Of a stretch of 64,000 bases of DNA, positions 62,601-64,000 are shown in pieces. The position numbers were made by a program, and so were the translations under genes. This stretch comes from Syngnathus acus (taxonomy: Eukaryota > Chordata > Actinopteri > Syngnathiformes > Syngnathidae): contig NC_051091.1 in assembly GCF_901709675.1 (NCBI RefSeq), positions 14,204,467-14,268,466 on the forward strand. Reading direction: 5' to 3'. The first letter of the stretch is position 1; each line of letters opens with the position of its first letter. The notes beneath the pieces are model-generated. The model saw only the letters and a program-made list of their open reading frames with translations. It was not told where the DNA came from and did not search any database.

Positions 62601-64000
62601 CAGTGGTCCCCAACCTTTTTTGCGCCACGGACCGGTTATGTGTCAGAAATATTTTCGCGGACCGGCCTTTATATAAATAAATAAATAAAGAAATAATACA
62701 TTTATATACATAAATAATACATTTATAATAAATATATAAATACGATTAAATACAATGATACGACTGGCATAAAAACATACAAAGTGCATAAAAATAAAAC
62801 TCACCATTAAACATTTGCTCCGTAGCTTTGTTTTGGTCACTGTAACCGCAGAAAATCCCGCTTCACAAAGATAGGATGTTGGAAAGGGAAATAGGGTTTT
62901 CATTGCTTTTGTGGCGATCTCGGGATATTGTGCCTTGATTTTAATCCAGTTTTCTTATTCTTGGAAATTCTTTTTTTCGGTTCTACGGGCCTTTAAGGTG
63001 TGGCGAATAAATACAATAAAGTAAAATGATTGGCACAAAAACAACTTCAATGCAACTTTTAAACGTGAACAAATAAGATACAGATACAACACAAAAACAA
63101 ATATATAGCGAATGAAAATTTTAACTCACCGTAACGTTGACTCAATGGGAGCCCTGAGCTTGTTTTTCTGCAACAAGACAGTCCCATCTCGGTGCAATGG
63201 GAGATAATGACACCCGAAGTGTGTTCCTTATGTCCAGTCTACTCCGTAGTTTTGTTTTGGTTGCTGTCACTGCAGAAAACCCAGCTTCACACAGATAGGA
63301 TGTCGGAAATGGCAGAGCTGTTGTGGCAGTGCTGTTGAGGCAGTGCTGTTGTGACGATCTCAGGGTACTCTGCCATGATTTTGATCCAGAACACCGGCAG
63401 AGTTACTGTCTCGAACATAATTTTAAGTCCGCCGTCATTTGCGATCTCCAGCAGTTGATCTTCTTCTTGCAGAGACATGTTGGATTCACCTGGTCTGCTG
63501 ACAAAAGGATCGCGGATCCATTTCTTGCCATTTCGTGGGTCTTTTGTGGTTGGAAAGTACCTCTTGAACTCTTTTAAAAGCAAAGACAGCTGGGAGAATG
63601 AAGTATCAGTCTCACCCAAAATCTCCGACAATGTTTGAAACATGTCCAATATGCCTCTGTTCACGCGCCGTCCCCACAAATCCAGTTTGGCTTTAAATGC
63701 AGCTAATTTATCTGCCAACTTGAAGACAGTTGTCATTTTCCCCTGAAGTGACAGATTAAGTTTATTGAGCAGGTTGTATAATTCGCACAAGTAAGATAGT
63801 TTTGCGACCCATTCCTTGTCACTGCAATGTGCTGCCAGCGGTGACCTTTTCTCAGTGAGAAATCTCTGCAGTGGCTCTCGTCATTCAAACACTCTGATTT
63901 CCCTCGGGATAACCATCTTACTTCTGTGTGTAAGAGAAGGCGTCGTGATGACTTGAAACCTCCCGTGGAGCTATCAAACTTGATCGTAAGCAGGGCTGTG
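62601..64000 (-). mobile_element. 3' part of a larger hAT transposon (continues beyond window)
   Basis: The end CAGTGGTCCCCAACCTTTTTTGCG matches those of 24862-25420 and 46322-46883. Coding sequence on the minus strand (63287-63790 and beyond) shows this is a longer relative of those miniatures. A block of about 130 bp near the end is present twice (62821-62950, 63246-63400). Confidence 0.85.
63287..63790 (-). pseudogene. hAT transposase C-terminal part (ZBED5/FAM200-like)
   Basis: The 167-codon frame includes LNLSLQGKMTTVFKLADKLA, FKAKLDLWGRRVNRGIL, SRPGESNMSLQEEDQLLEIA and TVTLPVFWIKIMAEYPEI, then ends early (ALPQQHCHNSSAISDILSV) in a short repeat of GCAGTGCTGTTG. The missing end, FPFPTSYLCEAGFSAVTVTK, lies at about 62903-62840 in the other copy of the duplicated block. 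These are C-terminal hAT motifs, as in ZBED5/FAM200-type proteins. Upstream coding continues to the window edge with stops. The product is truncated. Confidence 0.8.

Overview
This is vertebrate nuclear DNA, almost certainly from a teleost fish. The evidence is spliced coding exons with GT-AG borders, an RTE-clade LINE ending in ATGG repeats (the habit of fish Rex3), L2/Maui/Swimmer-type LINEs, Tc1 transposons of the fish DD34E type, many hAT and TA-flanked miniature elements, and tRNA-headed SINEs. Nothing bacterial, phage or CRISPR-like is present. By eye more than three quarters of the window is transposon sequence, much of it nested.

The main host gene is ano10 (anoctamin-10 / TMEM16K) on the + strand. 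The exon carrying the start codon is at 33121-33266 and the next coding exon at 39772-39969. They join in frame (phase 1) across a 6.5 kb intron that is largely a Rex3 copy and an intact Tc1. No later ano10 exon was recognised in the following 24 kb. A CpG-rich block at about 12.48-12.82 kb, ending in a good splice donor, is a candidate upstream promoter and first exon. Three other host-gene pieces are displaced fragments: a spata20-like exon (6292-6432, minus), a mitoferrin-like N-terminal piece (28978-29124) and an OTULIN-like C-terminal piece (29157-29464).

Layout. 0-3.3 kb: dispersed repeats, SINEs, a 186-bp tandem array and an unassigned 1 kb. 3.3-8.3 kb: two L2/Maui-type LINEs. 8.4-13.9 kb: hAT relics, a Tigger-like element with a further element inside it, and the candidate promoter. 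14.1-19.5 kb: a tandem array split by a TA-flanked element, itself split by a Rex3 copy, itself split by a solo LTR. 19.5-26.2 kb: a Tc1 relic, an intact Tc1 carrying a hAT with a stand-alone BED finger, and nested hAT miniatures. 26.2-29 kb: a LINE with a clean 12-bp target duplication inside a TA-flanked element. 29-33 kb: host-gene fragments and LINE ends. 33-40.3 kb: ano10 exons and the intron between them. 40.3-48 kb: Rex3, dispersed element, LINE and Tc1-type relic. 48-54 kb: a LINE cut in its endonuclease by a hAT, then an unassigned stretch. 54-64 kb: an RTE-type LINE, a second BED-only hAT, a full-length Rex3 with 12-bp target duplications, an L2-type LINE end and the 3' part of a larger hAT that runs off the window.

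The coding units do not form a pathway. ano10 is the only gene with evidence of being intact. The two Tc1 copies (339-codon frames, both about 1627 bp when nested DNA is discounted) are the only transposons here that look autonomous. The two BED-only hAT frames are the most interesting candidates for small regulatory proteins.
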